Shown: one piece after another, positions 40,028-48,260 of the stretch
Layout: each line of letters begins with the position of its first letter
Position numbering within the stretch: position 1 is the stretch's first letter
Origin: Kitasatospora albolonga
Lineage (GTDB): Bacteria > Actinomycetota > Actinomycetes > Streptomycetales > Streptomycetaceae
DNA length: 64,000 nt
Assembly: GCA_002082585.1 (NCBI GenBank)
Contig: CP020563.1
Location: forward strand, 5,512,001-5,576,000
Direction of reading: 5' to 3'
Notes under the pieces: model-generated
Databases searched by the model: none
What the model was told of the DNA's origin: nothing
Seen by the model: the letters and a program-made list of their open reading frames with translations, nothing else
Made by a program: the position numbers and the translations under genes

Positions 40028-41833
40028 GTGCGGATCGGACTGCTCACCGATGGTGGTTATCCGTATGCGACCGGTGAGTCCAGACTCTGGTGCGACCGGC
40101 TCGTACGCGGTCTGCCGCAGCACGAGTTCGACCTCTTCGCGCTGAGCCGCTCCGCCCACCAGGAGGACCAGGGCTGGGTCAGGCTGCCGCACCACGTCAG
40201 CCGGGTGCGCACCGCGCCGCTCTGGACGCCCGAGGACGGCACCCTGCGCGGCAGCGGTGAACGCGGTCTGCTGGCCAGGCTGGTGACCGGCGGCGGCCCG
40301 TCCTACGGGCGGCGCGACCGCAGACGCTTCGCCGCCCACCTGGAGGCGCTGGCCACCGCGATCTGCGCCCCCGAGGACACCGGCCGGGAGCCGGCCACCG
40401 ACGGAGGACTCTTCACCGAGGGGCTCTACGGACTGGCCGAGCTGGCCCGCGAGCGCGGCGGACTCCACCTCGCCCTGCGCTCCGAGACCACCGTGCGCAT
40501 CCTGGAGGCCGCCTGCCGCGCCCGGGGCACCGGCCGGACCGTGCAGAGCGCCACCGTCCTGGACCACCTCGCCGTCGCCGCCGAGCTGGAGCGCGCCCTG
40601 CGCCCGCTCTCGCTCGACTGGTACGGGCAGGACAGCCTCGGCGCCGTCGACCTCTGCCACGCCACCTCCGGCGGGGCCGCCGCACTCCCGGGGCTGCTGG
40701 CCAAACGCTTCTTCGGGGTGCCGCTCCTGGTCACCGAGCACGGCGTGCAGCTCCGCGCGCACTACCTGGCCGCGACCGACGCGCCCTTCGGCGCCCCGGT
40801 GCGCGCCCTCCTCGCCACCTTCCACGGGCAGCTGGCCGCCGAGGTCTACCGCCAGGCCACCGTCATCACCCCCGGCAACACCCACGTACGCCGCTGGCAG
40901 CAGCGGTGCGGCGCCGACCCGGCCAGACAGCGCACGGTCTACCCGGGCATGGCCGCCGAACGCTTCTCGCCGGTCGGCGAGGACGACGACCAGGGCGGGC
41001 CCGGCACCCTGGTCTGGGTCGGCCGGATCGAGCCCGCCAAGGACCTGATCGCCCTGCTGCACGCCTTCGCCGAGGTCCGCCGCGCCGAACCGGACGCCCG
41101 GCTGCGCGTCTTCGGCGCCCCGGCCGAGGGCGGCGAGGGCGCCACCTACCTCGCGCACTGCCGGGCGCTGGCCGCCCAGCTCTTCCCCGACGAGGCCGTC
41201 GGCGCGCACGCCGAGGGCGTCAGCCCGGTCACCTTCGAGGAGATCGGCGGCCCCGAGGTCCCCGACCTCGCCGAGGCGTACGCGGCGGGCGGGGTGATCG
41301 TCCTCTCCAGCGTGGTCGAGGGCTTCCCGATCAGCCTGGTCGAGGCGATGTTCTGCGGCCGGGCCACCGTTTCCACGGATGTCGGGGCGGTCGTCGAGGT
41401 CATCGGCGGCACCGGCCTGGTGGTGCCCCCGCGCAATCCCCGGGCGCTCGCGGACGCCTGTATCGCGCTGCTGCGCGACCCCGAGCGCCGCGCGCGGCTG
41501 GGAGCGGCGGCGCGCGCCCGGGCGCTCGAACTCTTCACCGTCGAACAGAACCTCGCGGCATTTCGCGGCATTTACCTGGAGCTGATCTCGCACGCCCCGG
41601 TGCGGCGGGAGGCCGACGCCGTGGACGCCCACGGCGAACCGCTGCTCTTCGCCACCCCGGCGGAGGCCCGGCTCCTCGGCCACTGGACCCAGCCGCAGCC
41701 CCCGGCCACCGGGGCCTGGTCCGAACCGGGGACCGGGGTGCCCAGCTGGGCCGCCGGAGCGGAGCCCGAACCGGCCCCGGAGCCCGAGGGCGTCTGCGCG
41801 GCGGTCCACGGACCGGGGGACGGCGATGCGTGA
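40028..41833 (+). CDS. pelF: PelF-type GT4 glycosyltransferase
   Basis: 601 residues from GTG 40028. The N-terminal half is the DUF3492 type found in PelF (MRIGLLTDGGYPYATGESR, later LLVTEHGVQLRAHYL). The GT4 catalytic half has GTLVWVGRIEPAKDLIALL, the EGFPISLVEAM donor-binding Glu motif (SSVVEGFPISLVEAM), and VVPPRNPRALAD. PelF is the cytosolic glycosyltransferase of Pel exopolysaccharide synthesis, using UDP-sugars. The last ~75 residues are Pro/Glu-rich. It overlaps the next gene by eight bases and heads a four-gene operon. Confidence 0.85.
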   Translation: MRIGLLTDGGYPYATGESRLWCDRLVRGLPQHEFDLFALSRSAHQEDQGWVRLPHHVSRVRTAPLWTPEDGTLRGSGERGLLARLVTGGGPSYGRRDRRRFAAHLEALATAICAPEDTGREPATDGGLFTEGLYGLAELARERGGLHLALRSETTVRILEAACRARGTGRTVQSATVLDHLAVAAELERALRPLSLDWYGQDSLGAVDLCHATSGGAAALPGLLAKRFFGVPLLVTEHGVQLRAHYLAATDAPFGAPVRALLATFHGQLAAEVYRQATVITPGNTHVRRWQQRCGADPARQRTVYPGMAAERFSPVGEDDDQGGPGTLVWVGRIEPAKDLIALLHAFAEVRRAEPDARLRVFGAPAEGGEGATYLAHCRALAAQLFPDEAVGAHAEGVSPVTFEEIGGPEVPDLAEAYAAGGVIVLSSVVEGFPISLVEAMFCGRATVSTDVGAVVEVIGGTGLVVPPRNPRALADACIALLRDPERRARLGAAARARALELFTVEQNLAAFRGIYLELISHAPVRREADAVDAHGEPLLFATPAEARLLGHWTQPQPPATGAWSEPGTGVPSWAAGAEPEPAPEPEGVCAAVHGPGDGDA

Positions 41834-43208
41834 CCACCCGACCGGCCCCCGCTCCCACTCTCATCTCCACCCCCGCCCCTGTTCCCGCCCCGACCACGGA
41901 GACCGCCCGATGCCCCGTACGGAAGACGCCACGGTGTCTGCTGATGCCGCTGTGGGTGTGGATGCCGCTGTGGGCGCGAATGCCGCCGAGCCCGCCGTGG
42001 CCTCAGTGGCCGCCGCGTCTGCCGCAGTCGCCACGCGGGCCGACGGTGCCGACGATGCCGCCGGGGGTGGCGACGCCGGACCGGACCGCCCCGCCGAGAT
42101 CCCCGCGCGCGCTCCCCAGCGCAGGCCCGCCGCCCCCGCGCGCCGGGGCCCCGCCGACCCGGTGAAGTCCCTGATGCACCACCACCGCGACCTGTGCGAA
42201 CGGGCCGTGAGCCCGCTGGAGATCGCCGCCGGGCTGGAGGCCCACGGCCTCACCGACCGCACCGCCGCCCGCTACCGCCACCGGGACGTGTTCTCGCTCG
42301 CCGAGGAGCTGTACGCCCGCATCCCGGCCCGGACCGCCGAGCCCGCCGCGCCCGAGCCCCCGCCGCCCGGACCCGACAGCGAGGCCCGCGCCGGGTGGAC
42401 GCTGCTCGCGCTGCTCCCCGGCGCCGCCTGCCTCGCCACCGCCGGTCTGCTCCGGGCCACCGAAGGGGTGCTCGGCGGGGGAGCGCGGGCCGCCGTGACC
42501 GTCACCGGCGCACTCCTGGCGTGCCTGGCGCTCCGGCTCTGCCTGAGCCGGGGCCCCCTGCGCGCCCCCGAGGGAGCGGGCCGCGCCGGGATGTACGCCT
42601 GCTGGCTCCTGAGCTTCGCGGTGTACGGGGAGGAGCTGATCGCCCAGGTCATCAGCGGCGGCCCGGACGGCCCGTGGGAGGCGACCCCCGCCCCCTTGCT
42701 GGGGCTCGCCGCCGCCGTCGCCCCCGCCGCCTGGTGCGCCCACCTCTTCACCGTCCGGGCCCACCGCAAACTCACCGGCAGCCGCGCACTGGAGGAGTTC
42801 GGCGCGGGAGTGCGCCCCCTGCTCCTGGCAGCCGTCGCCCTCTTCCTCTGCGCCCTGCTGCCCCTGCTGTTCCTGGCCGGCCTCGGCCTCGGCGGCGACG
42901 GGACGCCGGTCGGGGCCGCCGCCCTCGGGGTGCTGTTCTTCCTGGCCCGGCTGCTCGCCGCACACGGACTGCCCGAGCCGGGCACCGTCGCGCTCGCCGC
43001 CGCGTGTGCCGTGGAGGCCGCCGCCCCGGCCCTCGTCCTCGCCGGACGGCTGCCCGGCCTCGAACCGCTGGCCGCACCCGTGCACGCCCTCGTCTCGGCG
43101 GGCGGCACCGGAGCCGTATCCGCCCTCGCCTGTGGCGCCGCCGCCCTCGGGCTGCTGGTCCACGCCTCCGCCGCCCTCTCCCGGGCCTCCGCCCACGCGA
43201 GGAGCTGA
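41826..43208 (+). CDS. Polytopic membrane protein of the Pel-like operon
   Basis: 460 residues if started at ATG 41826 (432 from ATG 41910, which has GGAGA upstream). The N-terminal ~165 residues are soluble, Ala-rich, then contain KSLMHHHRDLCERAVSPLEI and a Tyr/Arg-rich helix. About eight membrane helices follow (for instance AGMYACWLLSFAVYGEELIA and RPLLLAAVALFLCALLPLLF). I do not recognise the family. Its place after the PelF-type gene, with overlap, suggests an export or flipping role comparable to PelG, which is an inference from context only. Confidence 0.7.
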   Translation: MRDHPTGPRSHSHLHPRPCSRPDHGDRPMPRTEDATVSADAAVGVDAAVGANAAEPAVASVAAASAAVATRADGADDAAGGGDAGPDRPAEIPARAPQRRPAAPARRGPADPVKSLMHHHRDLCERAVSPLEIAAGLEAHGLTDRTAARYRHRDVFSLAEELYARIPARTAEPAAPEPPPPGPDSEARAGWTLLALLPGAACLATAGLLRATEGVLGGGARAAVTVTGALLACLALRLCLSRGPLRAPEGAGRAGMYACWLLSFAVYGEELIAQVISGGPDGPWEATPAPLLGLAAAVAPAAWCAHLFTVRAHRKLTGSRALEEFGAGVRPLLLAAVALFLCALLPLLFLAGLGLGGDGTPVGAAALGVLFFLARLLAAHGLPEPGTVALAAACAVEAAAPALVLAGRLPGLEPLAAPVHALVSAGGTGAVSALACGAAALGLLVHASAALSRASAHARS

Positions 43209-43340
43209 CCGGCCCCGCCCCCGTACCCCCGGAACCGCCACCCCCCGAACCGCACCACCGCACCACTCCCTCGGAGCCGACGCCGCGGGCTTTCCCCGTC
43301 ACACCGACCGATCGACCGATCCACCAAGGAGTAACCCGCC

Positions 43341-43400
43341 ATGACCCCCCAGTCCCCCGCACCGGCAGGCCGCCGTCGGCACCGAGGCGGTGCGCGATGA
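43341..43400 (+). CDS. 19-codon upstream ORF coupled to the epimerase
   Basis: MTPQSPAPAGRRRHRGGAR, with AAGGAG ten bases before its ATG, one of the best ribosome-binding sites in this operon. Its TGA overlaps the ATG of the epimerase (ATGA at 43397-43400) and it is in another frame. The epimerase start has no Shine-Dalgarno of its own, so ribosomes finishing this ORF probably restart there. The Pro/Arg-rich peptide itself may have no function. Confidence 0.5.
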   Translation: MTPQSPAPAGRRRHRGGAR

Positions 43401-44362
43401 GGGTGCTGCTGCTCGGAGCCAACGGATTCCTCGGCCGCTTCGTGGCCGACCGGCTGCTCGCCGACCCCGCTGTCCACCTCACGGCCCTCGGCCGCGGCGA
43501 CGACGCCGACGTCCGGTTCGACCTCGCGGGCGGCAGCCCCGGAGCGCTCACCCGCTTCCTGGACGCCGTCCACCCCGGAGTCGTCGTCAACTGCGCGGGC
43601 GCCACCCGCGGCGGCGCCCGGGACCTCACCCGCCACAACACCGTCGCCGTCGCCACCGTCTGCGAGGCGCTGCGCCGCAGCGGCTGCGGGGCCCGGCTCG
43701 TCCAGGTCGGCTGCGCCTCCGAGTACGGCCCCTCGCAGCCCGGCTCCTCCACCGCCGAGGACGCCGTCCCGCGCCCCGGCGGCCCGTACGGCGTCAGCAA
43801 GCTCGCCGCCACCGAGCTGGTCCTCGGCTCGGCCCTCGACGCCGTGGTGCTCCGGGTCTTCTCGCCCGTCGGCCCCGGCACCCCGGCGGGCTCCCCGCTC
43901 GGCCGGCTCGCCGAGGCGATGCGCCGGGCCATGCAGGCGGGCGACGGCGAGCTGAAGCTCAGCGGCCTCGGCGTGCAGCGGGACTTCGTCGACGTACGGG
44001 ATGTGGCGCGGGCCGTCCACGCCGCCTCGCTCTCCGCCGCCCAGGGCGTCGTCAACATCGGTACCGGGCGCGCCGTCCGGCTCCGCGACGCCGCCGCCGT
44101 ACTGGCGCGGGTCGCCGGGTACGCGGGCGCGCTCCACGAACTGGACTCGCCCCCTCCGCGCCTGCCCATCGGGGCCCCGCGCACCTCCGCCGAGTCGGTG
44201 ATGGAGCACCTCTCGGCGACCCCGTCCCCGTACCCGGACGGCTGCGGTGCCTGGCAGCAGGCCGACGTCCGCACCGCGCGGGACCGGCTCGGCTGGCGCC
44301 CCCGGATCAACCTGGAGGAGTCGCTCGCCGACATCTGGATGGAGGCGGCATGCCGTATCTGA
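43397..44362 (+). CDS. NAD-dependent sugar-nucleotide epimerase/reductase
   Basis: 321 residues, extended SDR. MRVLLLGANGFLGRFVADRL is the NAD(P)-binding GxxGxxG start; the catalytic triad region is seen in VGCASEYGP and YGVSKLAATE (Tyr-x3-Lys). Substrate loop RDFVDVRDVARAVHAA and the closing DRLGWRPRINLEESLADIW are typical of UDP-sugar epimerases and dTDP-sugar reductases. In the Pel-like setting a UDP-GlcNAc/UDP-GalNAc 4-epimerase is a reasonable guess. It overlaps the next gene by 13 bases. Confidence 0.85.
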   Translation: MRVLLLGANGFLGRFVADRLLADPAVHLTALGRGDDADVRFDLAGGSPGALTRFLDAVHPGVVVNCAGATRGGARDLTRHNTVAVATVCEALRRSGCGARLVQVGCASEYGPSQPGSSTAEDAVPRPGGPYGVSKLAATELVLGSALDAVVLRVFSPVGPGTPAGSPLGRLAEAMRRAMQAGDGELKLSGLGVQRDFVDVRDVARAVHAASLSAAQGVVNIGTGRAVRLRDAAAVLARVAGYAGALHELDSPPPRLPIGAPRTSAESVMEHLSATPSPYPDGCGAWQQADVRTARDRLGWRPRINLEESLADIWMEAACRI

Positions 44363-45189
44363 CCGCCCCCGCCGACGCCCGCAGGATCGCGGGCGGCGAA
44401 CAGCTCGGCTTCGGCGTCCCCGGCTACGCCCACCCGCTGCTCGCCCCCGCCGAATGGGCCGAGCTGGTCCGCCCCGGCACCCCGCTCCACTGGGCCGTCC
44501 TCAACATCGCGGGCGGCCCCGGCACCCGGCCCGACCCGCACTGCCTGGAGGTGGCCGGGCGGCTCCGCAACGCCCGGGAGCGCGCCCTGCACGGCGAGGA
44601 GCCGGACGACTCCGTACGCGCCTGCGGCGGCCGGCTCCTCGGCCACCTCGACCTGGCCCACGGCGAGCGGCCGTTCGACGAACTGATCGCGGACGCCCGG
44701 GCCTTCATCGACTGGTACCGGGTCGGCGGCTTCTACCTCGCCCGCTGCCCCGCCGAACGGGCCCAGCTGCCCGGCGTACGCCGTCTCACCGGCACGCTCC
44801 ACGCGCTGCTGGCGGAGAGCGACAGCGCGGACGACGGCGGTCGCCTGGTCCTGGGCCACGGCACCCACCCGTATCCCGGTTACGCGGAGGCGGCCGACCA
44901 ACTGGTCACCTTCCAGGGCCCGTGGACCGACTACCGCTGGTCACAGGTGGCCGAGTGGACGGCGGACTATCCGCCCGGCCGGTTCGCGCACTTCGTCCAC
45001 GGAGTGCCCCGCACCCATCTCGACGAGGCGATGCGCGTCGCCCGCTGGCAGGGCGCCGGGACGATCTTCTTCACGGACCGGGGCGGACAGAGCGCTGACG
45101 GACGGAGCGGACAAACCGATCCATTCGCGGCGCTGCCCAGGTACTGGGACGAAATTGTCTCGCGGATCGGACCCGGTATCTCGGAATGA
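44350..45189 (+). CDS. Spherulation-specific family 4 (spherulin-4) protein, possible glycoside hydrolase
   Basis: 279 residues, ATG 44350 with GGAGGCGGC before it. Landmarks: FGVPGYAHPLLAPAEWAELV, VLNIAGGPG, GHLDLAHGERPFDEL, FIDWYRVGGFYLA, GHGTHPYPGYAEAADQLVTF. This TIM-barrel-like family includes the fungal Sph3 alpha-1,4-galactosaminidases and is related to the hydrolase domain of PelA. There is no signal peptide, so it would act in the cytoplasm or leave by another route, which is odd for a polysaccharide hydrolase. Last gene of the Pel-like operon. Confidence 0.8.
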   Translation: MPYLTAPADARRIAGGEQLGFGVPGYAHPLLAPAEWAELVRPGTPLHWAVLNIAGGPGTRPDPHCLEVAGRLRNARERALHGEEPDDSVRACGGRLLGHLDLAHGERPFDELIADARAFIDWYRVGGFYLARCPAERAQLPGVRRLTGTLHALLAESDSADDGGRLVLGHGTHPYPGYAEAADQLVTFQGPWTDYRWSQVAEWTADYPPGRFAHFVHGVPRTHLDEAMRVARWQGAGTIFFTDRGGQSADGRSGQTDPFAALPRYWDEIVSRIGPGISE

Positions 45190-45288
45190 GAAGGGGCGTG
45201 GCAGTGTTACCGGAAGAACAACCGTACGTAGTCGATGGACGCGCAGTCGACGTACGTAAATCCGACCACCTGCATTGTTGAGGTTCCT

Positions 45289-46467
45289 GTGTCGCTGCCA
45301 CCCCTGGTCGAGCCGGCCGCCGAGCTCACCGTCGACGAGGTCCGCAGGTACTCCCGCCACCTGATCATCCCGGATGTCGGGATGGACGGACAGAAGCGTC
45401 TGAAGAACGCCAAGGTGCTCTGTGTGGGCGCCGGCGGTCTCGGCTCGCCGGCCCTGATGTACCTGGCCGCGGCCGGGGTCGGCACGCTGGGCATCATCGA
45501 GTTCGACGAGGTCGACGAGTCGAACCTCCAGCGCCAGATCATCCACAGCCAGGCCGACATCGGCCGGTCCAAGGCGCAGTCCGCCAAGGACTCGGTGCTG
45601 GGCATCAACCCGTACGTCAATGTGATCCTGCACGAGACCCGGCTCGAGGCCGACAACGTGCTGGAGATCTTCGCGCAGTACGACCTGATCGTGGACGGCA
45701 CGGACAACTTCGCCACCCGCTATCTGGTCAACGACGCCGCCGTGCTGCTGAAGAAGCCGTACGTCTGGGGCTCGATCTACCGCTTCGACGGCCAGGCGTC
45801 CGTGTTCTGGGCCGAGCACGGCCCCTGCTACCGCTGCCTCTACCCGGAGCCCCCGCCGCCGGGCATGGTCCCCTCCTGCGCCGAGGGCGGCGTGCTGGGC
45901 GTGCTGTGCGCGTCGGTCGGCTCGATCCAGGTGACCGAGGCCATCAAGCTGCTCGCCGGTATCGGTGACCCGCTGGTCGGCCGTCTGATGATCTACGACG
46001 CCCTGGAGATGCAGTACCGCCAGGTCAAGGTCCGCAAGGACCCCGACTGCGCGGTCTGCGGGGAGAACCCGACCGTCACCGAGCTCATCGACTACGAGGC
46101 TTTCTGCGGCGTCGTGTCCGAGGAGGCCCAGGAGGCGGCGGCCGGTTCCACGATCACTCCGAAGCAGCTCAAGGAGTGGATCGACGGCGACGAGAAGATC
46201 GAGATCATCGACGTCCGCGAGCCGAACGAGTACGAGATCGTCTCGATCCCCGGCGCGAAGCTGATCCCGAAGAACGAGTTCCTCATGGGCACCGCGCTCC
46301 AGGACCTCCCGCAGGACCGCCGTATCGTCCTGCACTGCAAGACGGGTGTCCGCAGCGCCGAGGTCCTCGCGGTCCTCAAGTCGGCGGGCTTCGCCGACTC
46401 GGTGCACGTCGGCGGCGGCGTGATCGGCTGGGTCAACCAGATCGAGCCGGAGAAGCCGATCTACTAG
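45289..46467 (+). CDS. moeZ: Adenylyltransferase/sulfurtransferase MoeZ
   Basis: 392 residues from GTG 45289 (GAGG six bases before), the same length as M. tuberculosis MoeZ (Rv3206c). An E1-like ThiF/MoeB domain: RYSRHLIIPDVG, GAGGLGSPAL (47-52 nucleotide loop), DGTDNFATRYLVNDAA, zinc cysteines CYRC and CAVC, PSCAEGGVLG. A rhodanese domain follows with active Cys350 in LHCKTGVRSAE. It activates and sulfurates ubiquitin-like carrier proteins for molybdopterin, thiamin-type and secondary-metabolite sulfur incorporation. A terminator follows. Confidence 0.95.
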   Translation: MSLPPLVEPAAELTVDEVRRYSRHLIIPDVGMDGQKRLKNAKVLCVGAGGLGSPALMYLAAAGVGTLGIIEFDEVDESNLQRQIIHSQADIGRSKAQSAKDSVLGINPYVNVILHETRLEADNVLEIFAQYDLIVDGTDNFATRYLVNDAAVLLKKPYVWGSIYRFDGQASVFWAEHGPCYRCLYPEPPPPGMVPSCAEGGVLGVLCASVGSIQVTEAIKLLAGIGDPLVGRLMIYDALEMQYRQVKVRKDPDCAVCGENPTVTELIDYEAFCGVVSEEAQEAAAGSTITPKQLKEWIDGDEKIEIIDVREPNEYEIVSIPGAKLIPKNEFLMGTALQDLPQDRRIVLHCKTGVRSAEVLAVLKSAGFADSVHVGGGVIGWVNQIEPEKPIY

Positions 46468-46483
46468 AGCCATGAGCAGCACA

Positions 46484-46522
46484 GGAAGGGGCCGGTCCAC
46501 ACCAGGTGGACCGGCCCCTTCC
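46484..46522. terminator. 17-bp hairpin between convergent genes
   Basis: GGAAGGGGCCGGTCCAC (46484-46500) and its exact complement (46506-46522), loop ACCAG, between moeZ and the convergent peptidase gene. Confidence 0.9.
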
Positions 46523-46531
46523 GTATGTGCG

Positions 46532-48079
46532 TCAGCCGCAGGTGGTGCCGTCCTCCGGGACCTTCCCGTCCAGGAAGTAGCCGTCCACCAGCGAGGTCAC
46601 ACAGCCGCCCTCGCCGTAGGCCCCGTGCCCCTCGCCCCGGTTGGTGATCATGATGCCGACGCCCTTGCCCAGCTCGTCCGCCATCCGCCGCGCCCCCTCG
46701 TACGGGGTCGCCGGGTCGCCGGTCGTCCCGATGACCAGGATCGGGCCCGCGCCCGGCGCGCTGGTCTCCGGGGTGTCGCGCTCCCCGTCGACCGGCCACC
46801 CGGCGCACCAGCCCGCCGTGTCCCAGGCCAGGAACGGCCCGAACACCGGGGAGAGTTCACGGAACTCCGGCACCAGCGCCCGCGCCTCGTCCACCGTGGG
46901 GCGGGCCTTGGTGTCGGCGCAGGAGATCGCCCGCTGGGAGTGGGCCTGGGTGTCGTAGCGCCCGTTCTCGTCACGGCCGTTGTACGAGTCGGCGAGGCGG
47001 AGCAGACCGTTGCCCGTGCCCTTGTCCTCCGCCTCGTCCAGGGCGGCCGTCAGGGCGGGCCAGCCGGACCGTGAGTAGAGCGGGGTGACGATGCCGGTGA
47101 TGGCCAGATACTCGGTCAGCTCGCGGCCGGAGGCGGTCGGCAGCGGATTCCCGTCGATCCGGTCCAGCAGCCGGGCGATGCGCTCCGAGCCCGCCTTCGG
47201 GTCCTCGCCCCGGTCCTTGAGGTAGTTCTCCAGGGCGCGCTGGAACCCCGTCGCCTGGTTGCGGGCGCGCCCGACGGAGTCGGCCGTCGGGTCGACGACC
47301 GCGTCCAGGACGACGCGCCCCACGTTCCCGGGGAAGAGGTGCGCGTACGTCCCGCCCAGCTCCGTACCGTACGAGAAGCCGAGATACGACAGCTTGCCGT
47401 CACCGAGGACGTGGCGGATCAGGTCCAGGTCGCGGGCGGCGGCGGACGTGCCGACATACGGGAGGACCTTGCCCGAGCGGCGTTGGCAGCCCGCGCCGAA
47501 GTCCGCGCCGTTCTCGATGAACGCCGCCTCCTCGGCCGCTGTGTCCGGCGTCGGGTCGACGCTGTGGAAGGCCCGCTCCTCCTCCTCGTGGGTGCGGCAG
47601 TTCACCCCGGAGCTGGCCGCGACCCCGCGCGGATCGAACCCCACCAGGTCGTAGCGGGAGTTGAGCTTCCCGTACGAGGAGGCCGCGCGCGGCAGGAGCT
47701 CGACGCCCGAACCGCCGGGGCCGCCGAAGTTGAACAGCAGCGAACCGATCCGGCGGCCCTTGTCGCGGGCCTCCTTGCGGATCAGCGCGATGGAGAGGGT
47801 CTCCCCGGACGGCTTCGCGTGGTCCAGAGGCACCTTGACGCTCGCACAGCGCCAGTCGGAGCCGGGGGCGCTGCCGCCGCGCGGTGCCGTGCAGCGCTTC
47901 CAGTCGGGGCGCTGGGAGACGAGCTCGGCGGGCAGATCGGGGGAGACCGAGGAGTCACCGGGGCGGCCGTCCGCCCGCTCCGACGGCTCGGGCTCCGTCC
48001 TCAGCAGCCCGCAGCCGGCGAGCAGCACGGCCGTCAGCAGCACCGCCCCCGCCCGTACGGCCCCTCGGTGCGCACGCAT
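46532..48079 (-). CDS. Secreted TAP-like alpha/beta hydrolase lipoprotein (tripeptidyl aminopeptidase family)
   Basis: 515 residues. Signal peptide with lipobox LLAGC (Cys near 23). DWKRCTAPRGG and VKVPLDHAKPSGETLSIALI open the fold; LLFNFGGPGGSG is the oxyanion loop, LGFSYGTELGGTYA the nucleophile elbow, DPATPYEGAR carries the acid and EGHGAYGEGGC the His. Four or more cysteines suggest disulfides. Family members (SlpD/SlpE, Tap) cleave N-terminal tripeptides outside the cell. A paralogue follows on the same strand. Confidence 0.9.
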   Translation of the reverse strand: MRAHRGAVRAGAVLLTAVLLAGCGLLRTEPEPSERADGRPGDSSVSPDLPAELVSQRPDWKRCTAPRGGSAPGSDWRCASVKVPLDHAKPSGETLSIALIRKEARDKGRRIGSLLFNFGGPGGSGVELLPRAASSYGKLNSRYDLVGFDPRGVAASSGVNCRTHEEEERAFHSVDPTPDTAAEEAAFIENGADFGAGCQRRSGKVLPYVGTSAAARDLDLIRHVLGDGKLSYLGFSYGTELGGTYAHLFPGNVGRVVLDAVVDPTADSVGRARNQATGFQRALENYLKDRGEDPKAGSERIARLLDRIDGNPLPTASGRELTEYLAITGIVTPLYSRSGWPALTAALDEAEDKGTGNGLLRLADSYNGRDENGRYDTQAHSQRAISCADTKARPTVDEARALVPEFRELSPVFGPFLAWDTAGWCAGWPVDGERDTPETSAPGAGPILVIGTTGDPATPYEGARRMADELGKGVGIMITNRGEGHGAYGEGGCVTSLVDGYFLDGKVPEDGTTCG

Positions 48080-48173
48080 GATCCGGCTCCTGTCCTCGAG
48101 GCCCGGGCCGGTGGTGACGCGGCGGGCGTTCGCGATGTCCCGCCATGCTAATCGGCACCTCTGACAGAGCGTC

Positions 48174-48257
48174 GGGAACGGGGGCTCAGTGGGGAACGGG
48201 GGCGCGGCGGGAACGGGGGCGCGGTGGAAGCGGGGCGGGAACGGGGACGCGGTGGGC
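48174..48257. repeat. Short GGGAACGGGG repeats
   Basis: GGGAACGGGG(G/A) followed by a CGCGGTG-like tail starts at 48174, 48192, 48209 and 48237. The array fills the gap between the two tandem peptidase genes. Confidence 0.7.
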
Positions 48258-48260
48258 CGG

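Noticed and set aside
45235..45288. Extended MoeZ start at ATG 45235
   Set aside because: The GTG at 45289 has GAGG at good distance and gives the 392-residue length of known MoeZ; the upstream 18 codons are not family-like.
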